A stretch of 64,000 bases of DNA from Candidatus Desulfolinea nitratireducens (GTDB lineage Bacteria > Chloroflexota > Anaerolineae > Anaerolineales > Villigracilaceae), in NCBI GenBank assembly GCA_014382535.1, contig JACNJN010000119.1, positions 1-64,000 of the forward strand, written 5' to 3'. Every line of letters begins with the position of its first letter. Within the stretch, counting starts at the first letter, position 1. Shown here one piece after another: positions 33,813 through 43,367 of the stretch. Made by a program: the position numbers and the translations under genes. Under the pieces are notes generated by a model, which was not told the DNA's origin, did no database searches, and saw nothing but the letters and a program-made list of their open reading frames with translations.

Positions 33813-35321
33813 ATGAACGTACGTACCCATATGAGTATGATCTTCCACCTCGATAAATGCATCGGTTGCCATACCTGCTCAGTGGCATGCAAAAATATTT
33901 GGACAGACCGTAAAGGCGCCGAGTATATGTGGTGGAATAATGTTGAAACCCGCCCAGGGACAGGATACCCCACCCAATGGGAGAATCAGGAAGAATTTAG
34001 AGGGGGGTGGGAGAGAAAAAAGAATGGGCTCAACCTGAAGTTGCATACCCGTTTTCAGGGTTTACTCAAACTATTTTACAATCCGAGTCTCCCTGATCTG
34101 AGAGATTACTACGAACCCTTCACCTTTGACTATCAGAATCTGTTCAACTCTCCTCAAAAAGATGTGCAGCCTATAGCCGAACCAGTCTCTATGATCACAG
34201 GGGATCCCATCGATATTGAGACGGGACCCAACTGGGATGATGATCTTGGTGGCTCGAATGTCTACGCAAAAAATGATCCCAATCTGGAATCGCTTCCCGA
34301 GGAAGTTCGCGAGCAGATGAATGAACTGGAGCGCCTGGTATTCAATTACCTGCCCAGAATCTGCAATCACTGCCTGAACCCTGCTTGTGTGGCGGCCTGT
34401 CCCTCTGGCGCGATTTACAAGCGCGGAGAAGATGGCGTGGTTCTGGTCAACGAAAATAGCTGCCGCGCCTGGCGGATGTGTGTCGCAGCCTGCCCGTATA
34501 AAAAAGTTTATTACAACTGGTCAACGGGTAAATCCGAGAAGTGCATCCTGTGCTTCCCCCGCATGGAAACAGGGCAGGCTCCGGCGTGTGCACATTCCTG
34601 CGTTGGACGTATTCGTTATATGGGCGTGCTGCTTTATGATGCAGATCGAATTCCTGATGCAGCCGATGTTCCTGATGAGGAACTTATCGCGGCCCATCGA
34701 GAGATTATCCTCGATCCCCATGATCCGGAAGTGATCGCTGCGGCCAAGGCTAACGGAATCGATGATGGTTGGATTGAATCCGCTCAAAACTCCCCGGCCT
34801 ATAAGTTTGTCAAGGAATGGGAATTGGCCCTGCCTCTTCACCCTGAGTTTCGCACCATGGTGATGATGTACTACATCCCGCCGCTATCCCCGATTGTCAG
34901 CATAATAGAAAAGAATCTCTTCCGACTTGATTTGATGAATGAAGATTATGACTTCGAGTTATTCGACCGCCTCGACGCTGCTCGCCTTCCGGTCAAGTAC
35001 CTGGCAAATTTATTCACCGCGGGAAATGAGGGCATCATGCGTACTGTCTTGCGCAAACTATTGTCGGTGCGAATTTATATGCGCCGTAAGACAGTTGATG
35101 GTGTAGTTGACGATGTCGCCCTTAAAACGCTCGCAGATGCAGGCCTCACTGAAGAAGAAGCCATTGCAATCTATAAGATGACTGCTTTGCCAACTATGGA
35201 AGAACGTTTTGTTTTCCCGCCTTATCATCGCGAGATGAGTATTGAAGCTGGAATGGACCCATTGGCCCATAAAGGCGAAGCCGGTTTGGGATATATTCAA
35301 CAGCCGAAGAGAGGTTCATAA
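33813..35321 (+). CDS. narH: Respiratory nitrate reductase Fe-S subunit NarH
   Basis: 502 residues. Carries electrons from NarI haem to NarG through three 4Fe-4S clusters and one 3Fe-4S cluster. First motif CIGCHTCSVACKN at 16-28; others CNHCLNPACVAACPSG, CRAWRMCVAACPYKK (Trp in place of one Cys, the 3Fe-4S site of NarH) and CILCFPRMETG. AAGGAG precedes the start. The stop overlaps narJ (TAATG). Confidence 0.97.
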   Translation: MNVRTHMSMIFHLDKCIGCHTCSVACKNIWTDRKGAEYMWWNNVETRPGTGYPTQWENQEEFRGGWERKKNGLNLKLHTRFQGLLKLFYNPSLPDLRDYYEPFTFDYQNLFNSPQKDVQPIAEPVSMITGDPIDIETGPNWDDDLGGSNVYAKNDPNLESLPEEVREQMNELERLVFNYLPRICNHCLNPACVAACPSGAIYKRGEDGVVLVNENSCRAWRMCVAACPYKKVYYNWSTGKSEKCILCFPRMETGQAPACAHSCVGRIRYMGVLLYDADRIPDAADVPDEELIAAHREIILDPHDPEVIAAAKANGIDDGWIESAQNSPAYKFVKEWELALPLHPEFRTMVMMYYIPPLSPIVSIIEKNLFRLDLMNEDYDFELFDRLDAARLPVKYLANLFTAGNEGIMRTVLRKLLSVRIYMRRKTVDGVVDDVALKTLADAGLTEEEAIAIYKMTALPTMEERFVFPPYHREMSIEAGMDPLAHKGEAGLGYIQQPKRGS

Positions 35322-35824
35322 TGGATAACTTTTCATTGTTTGCTCAAGCCTTGCGTTATCCCTTCCCTGGCCATATTGATACATTATCTACGCAGATTGC
35401 CCCCTTGGACGGTCAGCCTGGCAGCAAGGAGTTTGTAAAATTTCTGACGAAATTTCAACGGCTTTTACTCAGCGAGCAGGAAGAGCTCCATACCCGTACT
35501 TTAGACCTGACCCCCTTGGTGGCCCCTTATGTTGGGTATCAGATTTGGGGCGAGAGTTATAAGCGCGGTGAGTTTATGGCTGACCTTAGCCGCGAAATGA
35601 AAGCATATCAAATCGATCTGGAAGGCGAATTACCCGACCATCTGCGCCCGATCCTGCAATATCTCACAGCCTCATCGGCACCATTGCCAGAATTGATCGA
35701 AGTCCTCGATCAGGCTGTGAACACGATGCGTAAATCCCTGAAAAAAACTGAGGATAATAACCCCTATTTGCACTTGTTTGATGCGATCGCTAAGGCCTGC
35801 AAATCATTGCAGGTTGCAGCCTGA
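35321..35824 (+). CDS. narJ: Nitrate reductase assembly chaperone NarJ
   Basis: 167 residues, all-helical TorD/NarJ family. It holds NarG during Mo-cofactor insertion and is not part of the final enzyme. Features: FAQALRYPFPG at the start and YEHL-like RGEFMADLSREMKAY in the middle. It is shorter than E. coli NarJ, as in other non-proteobacterial clusters. Its position between narH and narI fixes the assignment. Confidence 0.88.
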   Translation: MDNFSLFAQALRYPFPGHIDTLSTQIAPLDGQPGSKEFVKFLTKFQRLLLSEQEELHTRTLDLTPLVAPYVGYQIWGESYKRGEFMADLSREMKAYQIDLEGELPDHLRPILQYLTASSAPLPELIEVLDQAVNTMRKSLKKTEDNNPYLHLFDAIAKACKSLQVAA

Positions 35825-35860
35825 GGCCTGGAGCAAATCGAGAATTCTGGAGAGTAAATT

Positions 35861-36547
35861 ATGGACTGGAACCAACTATTCTTTGTTCTAATCCCCTACA
35901 TTTCGGTGACCCTGTTTATCGCGGTAACAATTTACCGTTCGATCTTCAGGCCCTTTACCGTCTCAAGTCTGTCATCCCAACTGCTGGAACGGAAAAAACT
36001 GTATTGGGGATCGGTCCCTTTTCACTATGGGATTGTATTGATTTTATTAACCCACCTCCTGGCTTTGATTTTCCCCAAAGCGTTGTTGCTCTGGAATGCA
36101 GTTCCTATTCGCCTCTATTTGCTGGAAATCAGTGGCCTTGCACTTGGCTTATGGGCTTTGGCTGGCGTGGTTTTATTGATTTATCGACGCATATCTGTCG
36201 CTTATATTCGGAAAGTGACTACGCCAATGGATATCGTTGTTCTCCTGTTGACATTGGTATCGATCATCACAGGAGTTCTAACCGCAGTTGGCTACCGTTT
36301 TGGTTCGACCTGGTTTACGGGTGTGTTTACGCCCTACCTCTGGTCGATCCTGACCCTGCAACCCCGCCCCGAGCTGGTTGCACCGCTGCCCTGGCTGATC
36401 CAATTGCACGTGCTCAATAATTTCATCTTGTTGGCGGTTTTCCCCTTTTCACGACTGGTCCATATCCTAACATGGCCATTGCATTACCTCTTTCGTCCCT
36501 GGCAAATTGTGATTTGGGTAAGAGAACGTCGTCAATTGGCGGAATAA
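35861..36547 (+). CDS. narI: Nitrate reductase cytochrome b subunit NarI
   Basis: 228 residues, five membrane helices. Oxidises quinol at the outer face and passes electrons to NarH. The four haem ligands are visible with the standard spacing: His55 and His65 (10 apart) and His183 and His201 (18 apart). GGAGAG precedes the start. It completes narGHJI. Confidence 0.95.
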   Translation: MDWNQLFFVLIPYISVTLFIAVTIYRSIFRPFTVSSLSSQLLERKKLYWGSVPFHYGIVLILLTHLLALIFPKALLLWNAVPIRLYLLEISGLALGLWALAGVVLLIYRRISVAYIRKVTTPMDIVVLLLTLVSIITGVLTAVGYRFGSTWFTGVFTPYLWSILTLQPRPELVAPLPWLIQLHVLNNFILLAVFPFSRLVHILTWPLHYLFRPWQIVIWVRERRQLAE

Positions 36548-36568
36548 CAATATTTATTGAGGAGCATC

Positions 36569-38041
36569 ATGCAAGAAAAGAACACAGCCTACAGAGTTCT
36601 GGCTCTTAATACAATCGCATTTACCGTCTGTTTTGCAGCCTGGATGTTGAATGGCGTTTTGGTCACCTTCCTGGTGGATAACCGGATTTTTGACTGGAAT
36701 GCGGCTCAAATGGGCATGATGATCGGCATCCCGGTGCTGACGGGTTCGATCATGCGCCTGCCCTTGGGCGTGCTGACCGATAAATATGGCGGTCGGCCGG
36801 TTTACACTCTGCTGATGTTGCTCAGCGCCATTCCCATGTATATGCTGGGGCAGGCAAACTCTTATAACGAATATATGCTCTATAGCCTGGGTTTCGGCAT
36901 GACGGGTACCTCCTTTGCTGTTGGGATTGCCTTCAGTTCAGTCTGGTTTTCGAAGGAACGACAGGGAACTGCGTTGGGAATTTTTGGGGCAGGCAATGCC
37001 GGTGCCGCGCTGACCACTTTGGGTGCGCCCAGTTTATTGCGCTGGCTGACCAATAACGGAGAAAACCTTGATAACTGGCGTAAACTCCCGGCTTATTATG
37101 CTGCTGCATTGGTTGTGATGGCTGTGGTCTTTTATATGTTTACAACTAATCGCAAACCGGCTAACGGTCAACGTTCAATCATCCAGATGTTGGCACCGCT
37201 TAAGCAGGTGCGCGTCTGGCGCTTTGGGTTGTACTATTTCCTGGTCTTTGGCGGTTTTGTGGCTCTGGCGCAATGGTTGGTGCCCTATTATGTCAACGTT
37301 TATGCGATGACAATCGTGACAGCCGGGCTGCTTACCTCGATCTTCTCGCTGCCTTCAGGGATTATCCGGGCACTTGGCGGCGTTTTGTCGGATAAATTTG
37401 GCGCTCGGTCCGTAATGTATTGGGTCTTCGGAATTATTGCCTTATGCTGCTTCCTGTTGTTCTTCCCCAAAATGGAAATTGAATCCCCGGGTAGTGGTGT
37501 GATGGCTCAGCGTTCAGGAACAGTTACTGCCCTTTCTGCAAGCGAAATCCAGGTGGATGAATTGACCTATCCCCTGATCCCCAAAGTGGAAGTTAACTAC
37601 GAGGATGATGCTGTCATCTTGCTGCCCAAACTAAACACCTGGCAGGAATCTAACGTAGAGGTTGGAGATCAGGTTGCCAAGAAAGAATTATTGGCTAGCG
37701 GTGTCACGCATATCTACTTCCAGGCCAATGTTTGGGTATTCACTTTTTTTGTATTCGTGATTGGAATCGCGATGGGGATTGGCAAGGCCGGTGTTTATAA
37801 ATTTATTCCCCAATATTTTCCAACCGAGGTCGGTGTCGTGGGCGGGATTGTCGGTGTGGTCGGCGGCCTAGGCGGATTCGTCAGCCCATTGATTTTTGGA
37901 CGCTTGCTACAGTCGATTGGGTTGTGGACCACGACCTGGATATTTTTCTTCGTCTTCACAATGGTCTGCCTGATCTGGATGACCCTGGTTGTGCGGAAAA
38001 TTTCAAAAAAGGATACTCGTATTGAAGTAGCGGGATCCTGA
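36569..38041 (+). CDS. narK: NarK-type nitrate/nitrite MFS transporter with a soluble insert
   Basis: 490 residues from the ATG at 36569 (GAGGAG upstream). About twelve membrane helices; the MFS loop GVLTDKYGGRPVYTLL and a NarK-like signature FGAGNAGAALTTLG are seen. Between two helices in the second half (about residues 301-386, 37470-37728) lies a ~75-residue hydrophilic, beta-rich insert (SGTVTALSASEIQVDE ... NVEVGDQVAKKELLASG). It resembles a barrel-sandwich hybrid of the biotinyl/lipoyl type but has no MKM lysine. Role: nitrate uptake or nitrite export for the reductase upstream. Confidence 0.88.
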   Translation: MQEKNTAYRVLALNTIAFTVCFAAWMLNGVLVTFLVDNRIFDWNAAQMGMMIGIPVLTGSIMRLPLGVLTDKYGGRPVYTLLMLLSAIPMYMLGQANSYNEYMLYSLGFGMTGTSFAVGIAFSSVWFSKERQGTALGIFGAGNAGAALTTLGAPSLLRWLTNNGENLDNWRKLPAYYAAALVVMAVVFYMFTTNRKPANGQRSIIQMLAPLKQVRVWRFGLYYFLVFGGFVALAQWLVPYYVNVYAMTIVTAGLLTSIFSLPSGIIRALGGVLSDKFGARSVMYWVFGIIALCCFLLFFPKMEIESPGSGVMAQRSGTVTALSASEIQVDELTYPLIPKVEVNYEDDAVILLPKLNTWQESNVEVGDQVAKKELLASGVTHIYFQANVWVFTFFVFVIGIAMGIGKAGVYKFIPQYFPTEVGVVGGIVGVVGGLGGFVSPLIFGRLLQSIGLWTTTWIFFFVFTMVCLIWMTLVVRKISKKDTRIEVAGS

Positions 38042-38223
38042 TCGGGAAGCCTGCTTAACGGGATGGGTTGTCATTTGGAAAATCGCTCACTAATTAATGG
38101 TGGCAAGCCTAAATTTAGTACGCCCCATATTTATTCATATCCAAAGTAGAAGATTATTACCTGGTCCATCGTTTTGCAATGAAAAGTGAATCAATATTTC
38201 TTTGCAAAAGGTAAGGAGAAAAT

Positions 38224-39750
38224 ATGTCAAGCTATATTGAAAAATGGGATGTTGAAGATGAAAGTTTTTGGGAATCAACAGGAAAAAAGATTGCCGCGCG
38301 CAATCTCTGGATTTCCATCCCCAGTTTATTATGCGCTTTTGCGGTTTGGTTGGCATGGAGCGTAATTACTGTCCAGATGAAAAATATGGGTTTCCCCTTT
38401 GACACGGTACAGCTTTTTACCTTATCAGCAATTGCTGGCTTGTCGGGGGCAACGCTACGTATTCCAAACTCCTTCCTGATTGCGATTGCCGGTGGAAGGA
38501 ACGTGATTGCACTAACAACTGCCTTGTTGATGGCCCCAACTTTGGGTTTGGGATTTGCCTTGCAAGACATCAACACCCCCTTTACAACTTTTGCCATTCT
38601 CGCTGCTCTCTCTGGCTTGGGTGGTGGAAATTTTTCTTCGTCGATGTCTAATATTAATTTCTTCTTCCCGAAACGGATGCAAGGAACTTCTTTGGGATTG
38701 AATGCTGGGCTTGGCAATATTGGCGTGAGCATTATGCAAATACTGATCCCCTTTGTTGTAACCTTCAGCCTTTTCGGGGCAATGGGTGGTGAAGGATTAT
38801 CTGTTAATGGCGGGATGTCTTATATCCAAAACGCTGGTTTTGTGTGGGTTCCCATTTTGCTTGTACTTGTTTTGGTTGCCTGGTTTGGGATGAATAATCT
38901 TTCAACAGCTACGCCAAATCTTGGCTCAACCTCATCGGCATTATTTAAAATCCTGGGTTTGGTTGGAGTCGGGGGCGTAGGTGCTGCGATTGGTCTCTAT
39001 CTTTTGCTTGGCTTGGAACTCAATATGTGGCTTGTTTTACCCGTGACCATTCTCGTTACAGTCTTGATGATGAAGGTGATCCCTGGTGAAATTAAATCAA
39101 ATTTGGATACCCAATTTGCGATTTTCAAGAATAAACATAATTGGATTATGACCTATCTATACACAATGACTTTCGGCTCTTTTATCGGATATTCAGCCGC
39201 TTTCCCATTGCTTATTCGCGTGGTCTTTGGCGAACTGCCTGATGGCAGCATTAATCCCAATGCCCCCAATCCCTTTGCTTATGCCTGGCTTGGACCTCTG
39301 GTTGGTTCCCTGGCCCGACCGATTGGTGGTTGGATTTCAGACAAAGTGGGCGGTGCAAAAATCACTCAATGGGATACGGTTGTGATGATCTTGTCTACGC
39401 TGGGCGTTGCTTATTACGTCAAGCAAGCCAGCGCATCCAGCCAGCCAGAACAGTTCTTCATCCCCTTCCTGCTTCTCTTCCTGGTCTTGTTTATCACCAC
39501 AGGAATTGGTAACGGCTCTACCTTTAGAATGGTTCCCATCATCTTCAAGCCCTCAGAAGCAGGTCCCGTTTTAGGCTGGACTGCGGCAGTTGCCGCTTAT
39601 GGTGCTTTTATTATCCCAAGAGTATTTGGTCAGCAAGTGAATGCCGGAACACCAGAATTTGCTTTATATGGTTTTGCGGTCTATTACTTTACTTGTTTAA
39701 TTCTGAACTGGTATTATTACGCCCGAAAAGGGGCAGAAATTGAGTGCTAA
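38224..39750 (+). CDS. narK: Second NarK-family nitrate/nitrite transporter
   Basis: 508 residues, about twelve membrane helices. The N-terminus WDVEDESFWESTGKKIA is typical of the E. coli NarK/NarU branch, and GGGNFSSSMSNINFFFPKR is the family nitrate signature. It differs from the preceding NarK in lacking the soluble insert and belongs to the other NarK branch, so the pair probably divides uptake and exchange. The 182-bp gap 38042-38223 before it holds AAGGAG at the start and may hold a promoter, with no other feature seen. Confidence 0.9.
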   Translation: MSSYIEKWDVEDESFWESTGKKIAARNLWISIPSLLCAFAVWLAWSVITVQMKNMGFPFDTVQLFTLSAIAGLSGATLRIPNSFLIAIAGGRNVIALTTALLMAPTLGLGFALQDINTPFTTFAILAALSGLGGGNFSSSMSNINFFFPKRMQGTSLGLNAGLGNIGVSIMQILIPFVVTFSLFGAMGGEGLSVNGGMSYIQNAGFVWVPILLVLVLVAWFGMNNLSTATPNLGSTSSALFKILGLVGVGGVGAAIGLYLLLGLELNMWLVLPVTILVTVLMMKVIPGEIKSNLDTQFAIFKNKHNWIMTYLYTMTFGSFIGYSAAFPLLIRVVFGELPDGSINPNAPNPFAYAWLGPLVGSLARPIGGWISDKVGGAKITQWDTVVMILSTLGVAYYVKQASASSQPEQFFIPFLLLFLVLFITTGIGNGSTFRMVPIIFKPSEAGPVLGWTAAVAAYGAFIIPRVFGQQVNAGTPEFALYGFAVYYFTCLILNWYYYARKGAEIEC

Positions 39751-39823
39751 AAAAATGAAAATAACAAATACTTTTTTAGGTGAACATTGGGCCGCGCATC
39801 GTTCTGTAAACTTGAAATAATAG

Positions 39824-39853
39824 TTGACAAATGACATTGAAATTTGCTAACAT
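39824..39853 (+). promoter_or_regulatory. Promoter upstream of the FmdE-like gene
   Basis: TTGACA (39824-39829), an 18-bp spacer, and TAACAT (39848-39853). The predicted start is about 9 bp before the ATG at 39869, with AGAGG as ribosome-binding site. Confidence 0.5.
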
Positions 39854-39868
39854 CGTGAAGAGGATCCT

Positions 39869-40510
39869 ATGAACGAACTCGAATATTTTTTGGCAGAATC
39901 TGTATCCCGTCACAACTCTCTTTGCCCGCGGCAGGTGCTAGGGGTTCGGATCGGGTTGGCAGGTGCAGGTGCCCTGGGAATTGATGTGCCCCGCGAAGAT
40001 AAAAAGTTGCTTGTAATTGTTGAAACTGATGGGTGCTTTGTCTCTGGGGTGGAAGTTGTTACTGGCTGCGCTGTCAGACACAGAACCCTCCGCGTGGAAG
40101 ATTATGGCAAGGTGGCGGCCACTTTCGTAGATGTGGAAAGCGGTCACGCAGTGCGTGTTGCTCCTCGCCTGGATATTCGCCAGCGTGCAAAGGACTATGC
40201 CCCTGATGAAAAGCAACGATATTCCGCTATGCTAAAGGGCTATCAACGCATGCCAACGGAATCTTTACTTTCAGTTGAGAAGGTCAGCTTATCAGAGCCC
40301 GTCGAATCGATTGTGAGCCGTGCAGGTATTCGCGTAAATTGCAGTACCTGTGGGGAGGAAATTATTAACGAACGTGATATTATTATGGCAGGTCGTACCT
40401 TATGCCGACCTTGTGCAGGTTCGATCTATTACAAATCCCCTAAATCCTATAATTTTGGTTATAATTTGCTGCCTTCAAATTTATTGGTAGACGACACAGC
40501 AAATGAATAG
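39869..40510 (+). CDS. FmdE-family protein with C-terminal zinc finger
   Basis: 213 residues. The N-terminal FmdE domain has the conserved RHNSLCPRQVLGVRIGLAG and ETDGCFVSGVEVVTGCAVRH blocks with possible metal-binding His/Cys. The C-terminal part is a four-Cys zinc ribbon, CSTCGEEI ... CRPCAG. FmdE is named from molybdenum formylmethanofuran dehydrogenase but is widespread without it and is often near Mo-enzymes. Here it follows the nitrate reductase genes and is only 11 bp before the flavoprotein gene, so a role in molybdenum-cofactor or redox enzyme maturation is plausible but unproved. Confidence 0.75.
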   Translation: MNELEYFLAESVSRHNSLCPRQVLGVRIGLAGAGALGIDVPREDKKLLVIVETDGCFVSGVEVVTGCAVRHRTLRVEDYGKVAATFVDVESGHAVRVAPRLDIRQRAKDYAPDEKQRYSAMLKGYQRMPTESLLSVEKVSLSEPVESIVSRAGIRVNCSTCGEEIINERDIIMAGRTLCRPCAGSIYYKSPKSYNFGYNLLPSNLLVDDTANE

Positions 40511-40521
40511 AGGAGTACTAT

Positions 40522-42594
40522 ATGACTTTTAAATATCAAGTTACCGTCCCTGGAATTGACGATTGGCGAGACATGATTTCTTGTCAGGCTGCATGCCCGG
40601 TTAATACAGATGCACGAGGTTATGTTACAGCAATGGCTCGCGGTGAAATGGAATTGGCTTTTGAAATCTCGCATGATCCAAATCCACTCTCAACGATCTG
40701 CGGTCGTATTTGCGGTGCACCCTGCGAAGTTGCCTGCCGTCGCGGAGCTGTTGTCAGCCCTGATGCAGAACCGGTGGCTATTCGCCCAATCAAACGCGTA
40801 TTGACAGAGCGCTATGGACCAGAAGCCGGAAAAATAGTACCCAGTCGGGAAAAGCTAAAGGATCTGATTCCAATTAATTCTATTATCCCGGAAGAGGGCT
40901 TACCGACATTCTCATCCCACATGGGTAAATTTGGTGAACAAGCCACTGTTCCTGGTACTGGAACGTCCCTGGATTATTCATCCTCACGCTGGTCTCGTAG
41001 AGAGTTGAAGCGATTAGCTTCCCACCCCGGGCGTAAAAAAGGAAATATTGCGATCATCGGTGCTGGCCCGGCCAGTCTGACAGTTGCCCATGATCTGGCC
41101 TTACTACGATATAAAGTTACGATCTATGAAGGTGGCCCAAAAACCGGTGGTATGTTGCGCTATGGTGTCCCAATTTATCGTATTGATCAGGAAGCGATGG
41201 ATCTGGAAATCCAGGAGATACTCGACCTTGGTGTTGAGATCCATTTTAATACACCGATTGGTAAAAAGATCACCCTCGATGATTTGCGTCGGGACTACGA
41301 TGCCGTCTTTTTGGGTATCGGGTTGATGAAAGGTCACGCCCTGGATATTGAAGGTTCTGACCTTGATGGTGTCATCATCGCCGTAGATATGTTGCTCAAC
41401 TATAATCTTGGATACAAGGTTGATCTTGGCAAGCGAGTGTTGGTGATAGGCGGCGGCGATGTGGCTATGGATGCTGCCCGTACAGCCTTGCGCATGGGTC
41501 AGATGACGGATGAGCAAAGAGCTGCTTTGGATGATGCGGATGCCCGTGCGGAAGACGAATCCGAATCTGTCAGCACTGCATTGGATGTGGCCCGCGTGGC
41601 CCTCCGCTTGGGTGTCGCCGATGTCAAGATGATTGCCCTCGAAGATTGGGATGAATTACCCGCAACCCCCTTCGAAATCGAAGAAGCCTTGGAAGAGGGT
41701 ATTCAAATGTCCCCACGTGTGGGCCCAAATCGGATTATTGGAAAAGATGGAAAAGTCACCGGTCTGGAAGTGATCGATGTTGAATCCGTCTTCGACGAAG
41801 ATAAGCGTTTTAATCCAAAATTCAAGGCCGGTACCGAACGTGTCTGGGATTGTGATACCGTTATTTTGGCTATCGGTCAGAAAGCCGATCTGGATGTACT
41901 CGGTGGCGCAGACGATGTCAAGTTGACACCGCGAGGTCTGGTGGAGATCAACTTTGAGAACGGTCAGACTACTGCTCCGGATGTTTTTGCAGGTGGGGAT
42001 GTGGCCTATGGCCCTAAACTGATCATTGATGCTGTGCTCCACGGCCATTTAGCTGCCCTTGGCATTGAAGAATACGTCCAAAACAAGAAACTTAAAACTG
42101 AGGTCAAAACTGAGTGGACAGTACTCTCAAACCATGTCATGTTTGAAAACTGGACCAAACTCGAACACCGCAAACCTCCTACACTCCCTGTAGATCGACG
42201 TACTGGAATTTCGGTAGTTGAAGTTGGTTACTCAGAAGCGGAAGCCGCAGCAGAGGGCAGTCGCTGTTTGGAATGTAGTGTCAACACGATCTTCGATGGA
42301 TCAGAGTGTATATTATGCAATGCTTGTGTTGATGTGTGCCCCTGGGATTGTCTAAAAATTGTCAGCCTTGACCAGCTTGCCGGTGATGAAACCCTGCATC
42401 AGGTAGTGGAAGAGCATACCGGAGTTCCGCTAATTGAGATTACAGAAGGTCATGATGTAACCACTCAAATGGCTGCAATGCTCAAAGATGACGAAGCCTG
42501 CACCCGCTGTGCTTTATGCGCTGTACGCTGCCCAACCGATGCCATCACCATGGAGGCATTTCGGTTTGAAGAAGAATTAACCCTTATAGATTAA
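40522..42594 (+). CDS. GltD-like FAD/NAD(P) oxidoreductase with C-terminal ferredoxin domain
   Basis: 690 residues. N-terminal Fer4_20 domain with CQAACPVNTDARGYV and CGRICGAPCEVACRRG, FAD loop IIGAGPASL (about 176), and a second nucleotide loop VIGGGDVAMDAAR (about 310). An acidic insert follows (DDADARAEDESES). The C-terminal domain has two 4Fe-4S motifs, CILCNACVDVCPWDC and CTRCALCAVRCPTDA. It should exchange electrons between NAD(P)H and a ferredoxin-like or quinone partner. It lies 17 bp before the cytochrome b gene, so it may feed the Rieske/cytochrome b complex (inference). Confidence 0.85.
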   Translation: MTFKYQVTVPGIDDWRDMISCQAACPVNTDARGYVTAMARGEMELAFEISHDPNPLSTICGRICGAPCEVACRRGAVVSPDAEPVAIRPIKRVLTERYGPEAGKIVPSREKLKDLIPINSIIPEEGLPTFSSHMGKFGEQATVPGTGTSLDYSSSRWSRRELKRLASHPGRKKGNIAIIGAGPASLTVAHDLALLRYKVTIYEGGPKTGGMLRYGVPIYRIDQEAMDLEIQEILDLGVEIHFNTPIGKKITLDDLRRDYDAVFLGIGLMKGHALDIEGSDLDGVIIAVDMLLNYNLGYKVDLGKRVLVIGGGDVAMDAARTALRMGQMTDEQRAALDDADARAEDESESVSTALDVARVALRLGVADVKMIALEDWDELPATPFEIEEALEEGIQMSPRVGPNRIIGKDGKVTGLEVIDVESVFDEDKRFNPKFKAGTERVWDCDTVILAIGQKADLDVLGGADDVKLTPRGLVEINFENGQTTAPDVFAGGDVAYGPKLIIDAVLHGHLAALGIEEYVQNKKLKTEVKTEWTVLSNHVMFENWTKLEHRKPPTLPVDRRTGISVVEVGYSEAEAAAEGSRCLECSVNTIFDGSECILCNACVDVCPWDCLKIVSLDQLAGDETLHQVVEEHTGVPLIEITEGHDVTTQMAAMLKDDEACTRCALCAVRCPTDAITMEAFRFEEELTLID

Positions 42595-42611
42595 GAACTA
42601 ACGGAGCAACT

Positions 42612-43367
42612 ATGAAGAAACTCAAAGATTTCATTGTCAATTCCCGTGTTTGGAGATCTTTCTTCCGCCACGGATGGCCTGACAATCCATTGGATCGTTC
42701 CCTGATAATGACGACCAATGTCTTTTTCCATTTGCATCCAGTACGGGTAAATAAAAGGAGTATCAAAGCCCTATATTCTTTTGGCCTGGGTGTGATCACA
42801 ACGATCATGTTTGTAGTACTTTCAATCACAGGTATACTGGAAATGTTTTATTATGTGCCATCTGTCGATACGGCCTATTTTGATATCATCACATTGCAAA
42901 CACAGGTACCTTTTGGACAGCTATTGCGTAATATGCACCGCTGGTCTGCCCACTTAATGGTCCTCACGGCAGTCTTGCATATGGTGCGCGTATTTTATAC
43001 CGGCGCATATAAACGCCCCCGTGAGTTTAACTGGGTTGTTGGTGTTGTTTTGCTTATCCTGACGCTAGGCGCCAGCTTTACCGGATATTTGCTCCCCTGG
43101 GATCAACTTGCATTCTGGGCCATTACAGTGGGGACAAGCGTGGCTGGTTACGAACCCATGTTTGGAAAATTGATCCAAAAATTATTACTTGGTGGCGCTG
43201 AAGTTGGGCAAGCCTCGCTAACACGTTTTTATGGCCTGCATGTCATGGTTATTCCAGGCCTCTTGTTATTAATTATCTCCCTCCATCTCTGGCGTGTCCG
43301 CAAAGATGGCGGGCTGGCTGCCAATGAAGTAAAAGACGAGATTGAAACGGAGGTGGAAAATGCCTGA
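42612..43367 (+). CDS. Cytochrome b, N-terminal half (b6-type) of a Rieske/cytochrome b complex
   Basis: 251 residues, four membrane helices. Haem ligands: His109 and His123 (14 apart) and His210 and His225 (15 apart). The 15-residue spacing in the second pair is that of cytochrome b6 rather than mitochondrial cytochrome b. An N-terminal amphipathic segment precedes the first helix. It oxidises quinol and reduces the Rieske protein. The stop overlaps the next gene by 8 bp; the split into b6 and subunit-IV-like proteins also points to the b6f-type arrangement. Confidence 0.92.
   Translation: MKKLKDFIVNSRVWRSFFRHGWPDNPLDRSLIMTTNVFFHLHPVRVNKRSIKALYSFGLGVITTIMFVVLSITGILEMFYYVPSVDTAYFDIITLQTQVPFGQLLRNMHRWSAHLMVLTAVLHMVRVFYTGAYKRPREFNWVVGVVLLILTLGASFTGYLLPWDQLAFWAITVGTSVAGYEPMFGKLIQKLLLGGAEVGQASLTRFYGLHVMVIPGLLLLIISLHLWRVRKDGGLAANEVKDEIETEVENA

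Noticed and set aside
39869-40510. FmdE-like protein as evidence for formylmethanofuran dehydrogenase
   Set aside because: No fmd/fwd catalytic subunit is in the window and FmdE-domain proteins are widespread on their own.
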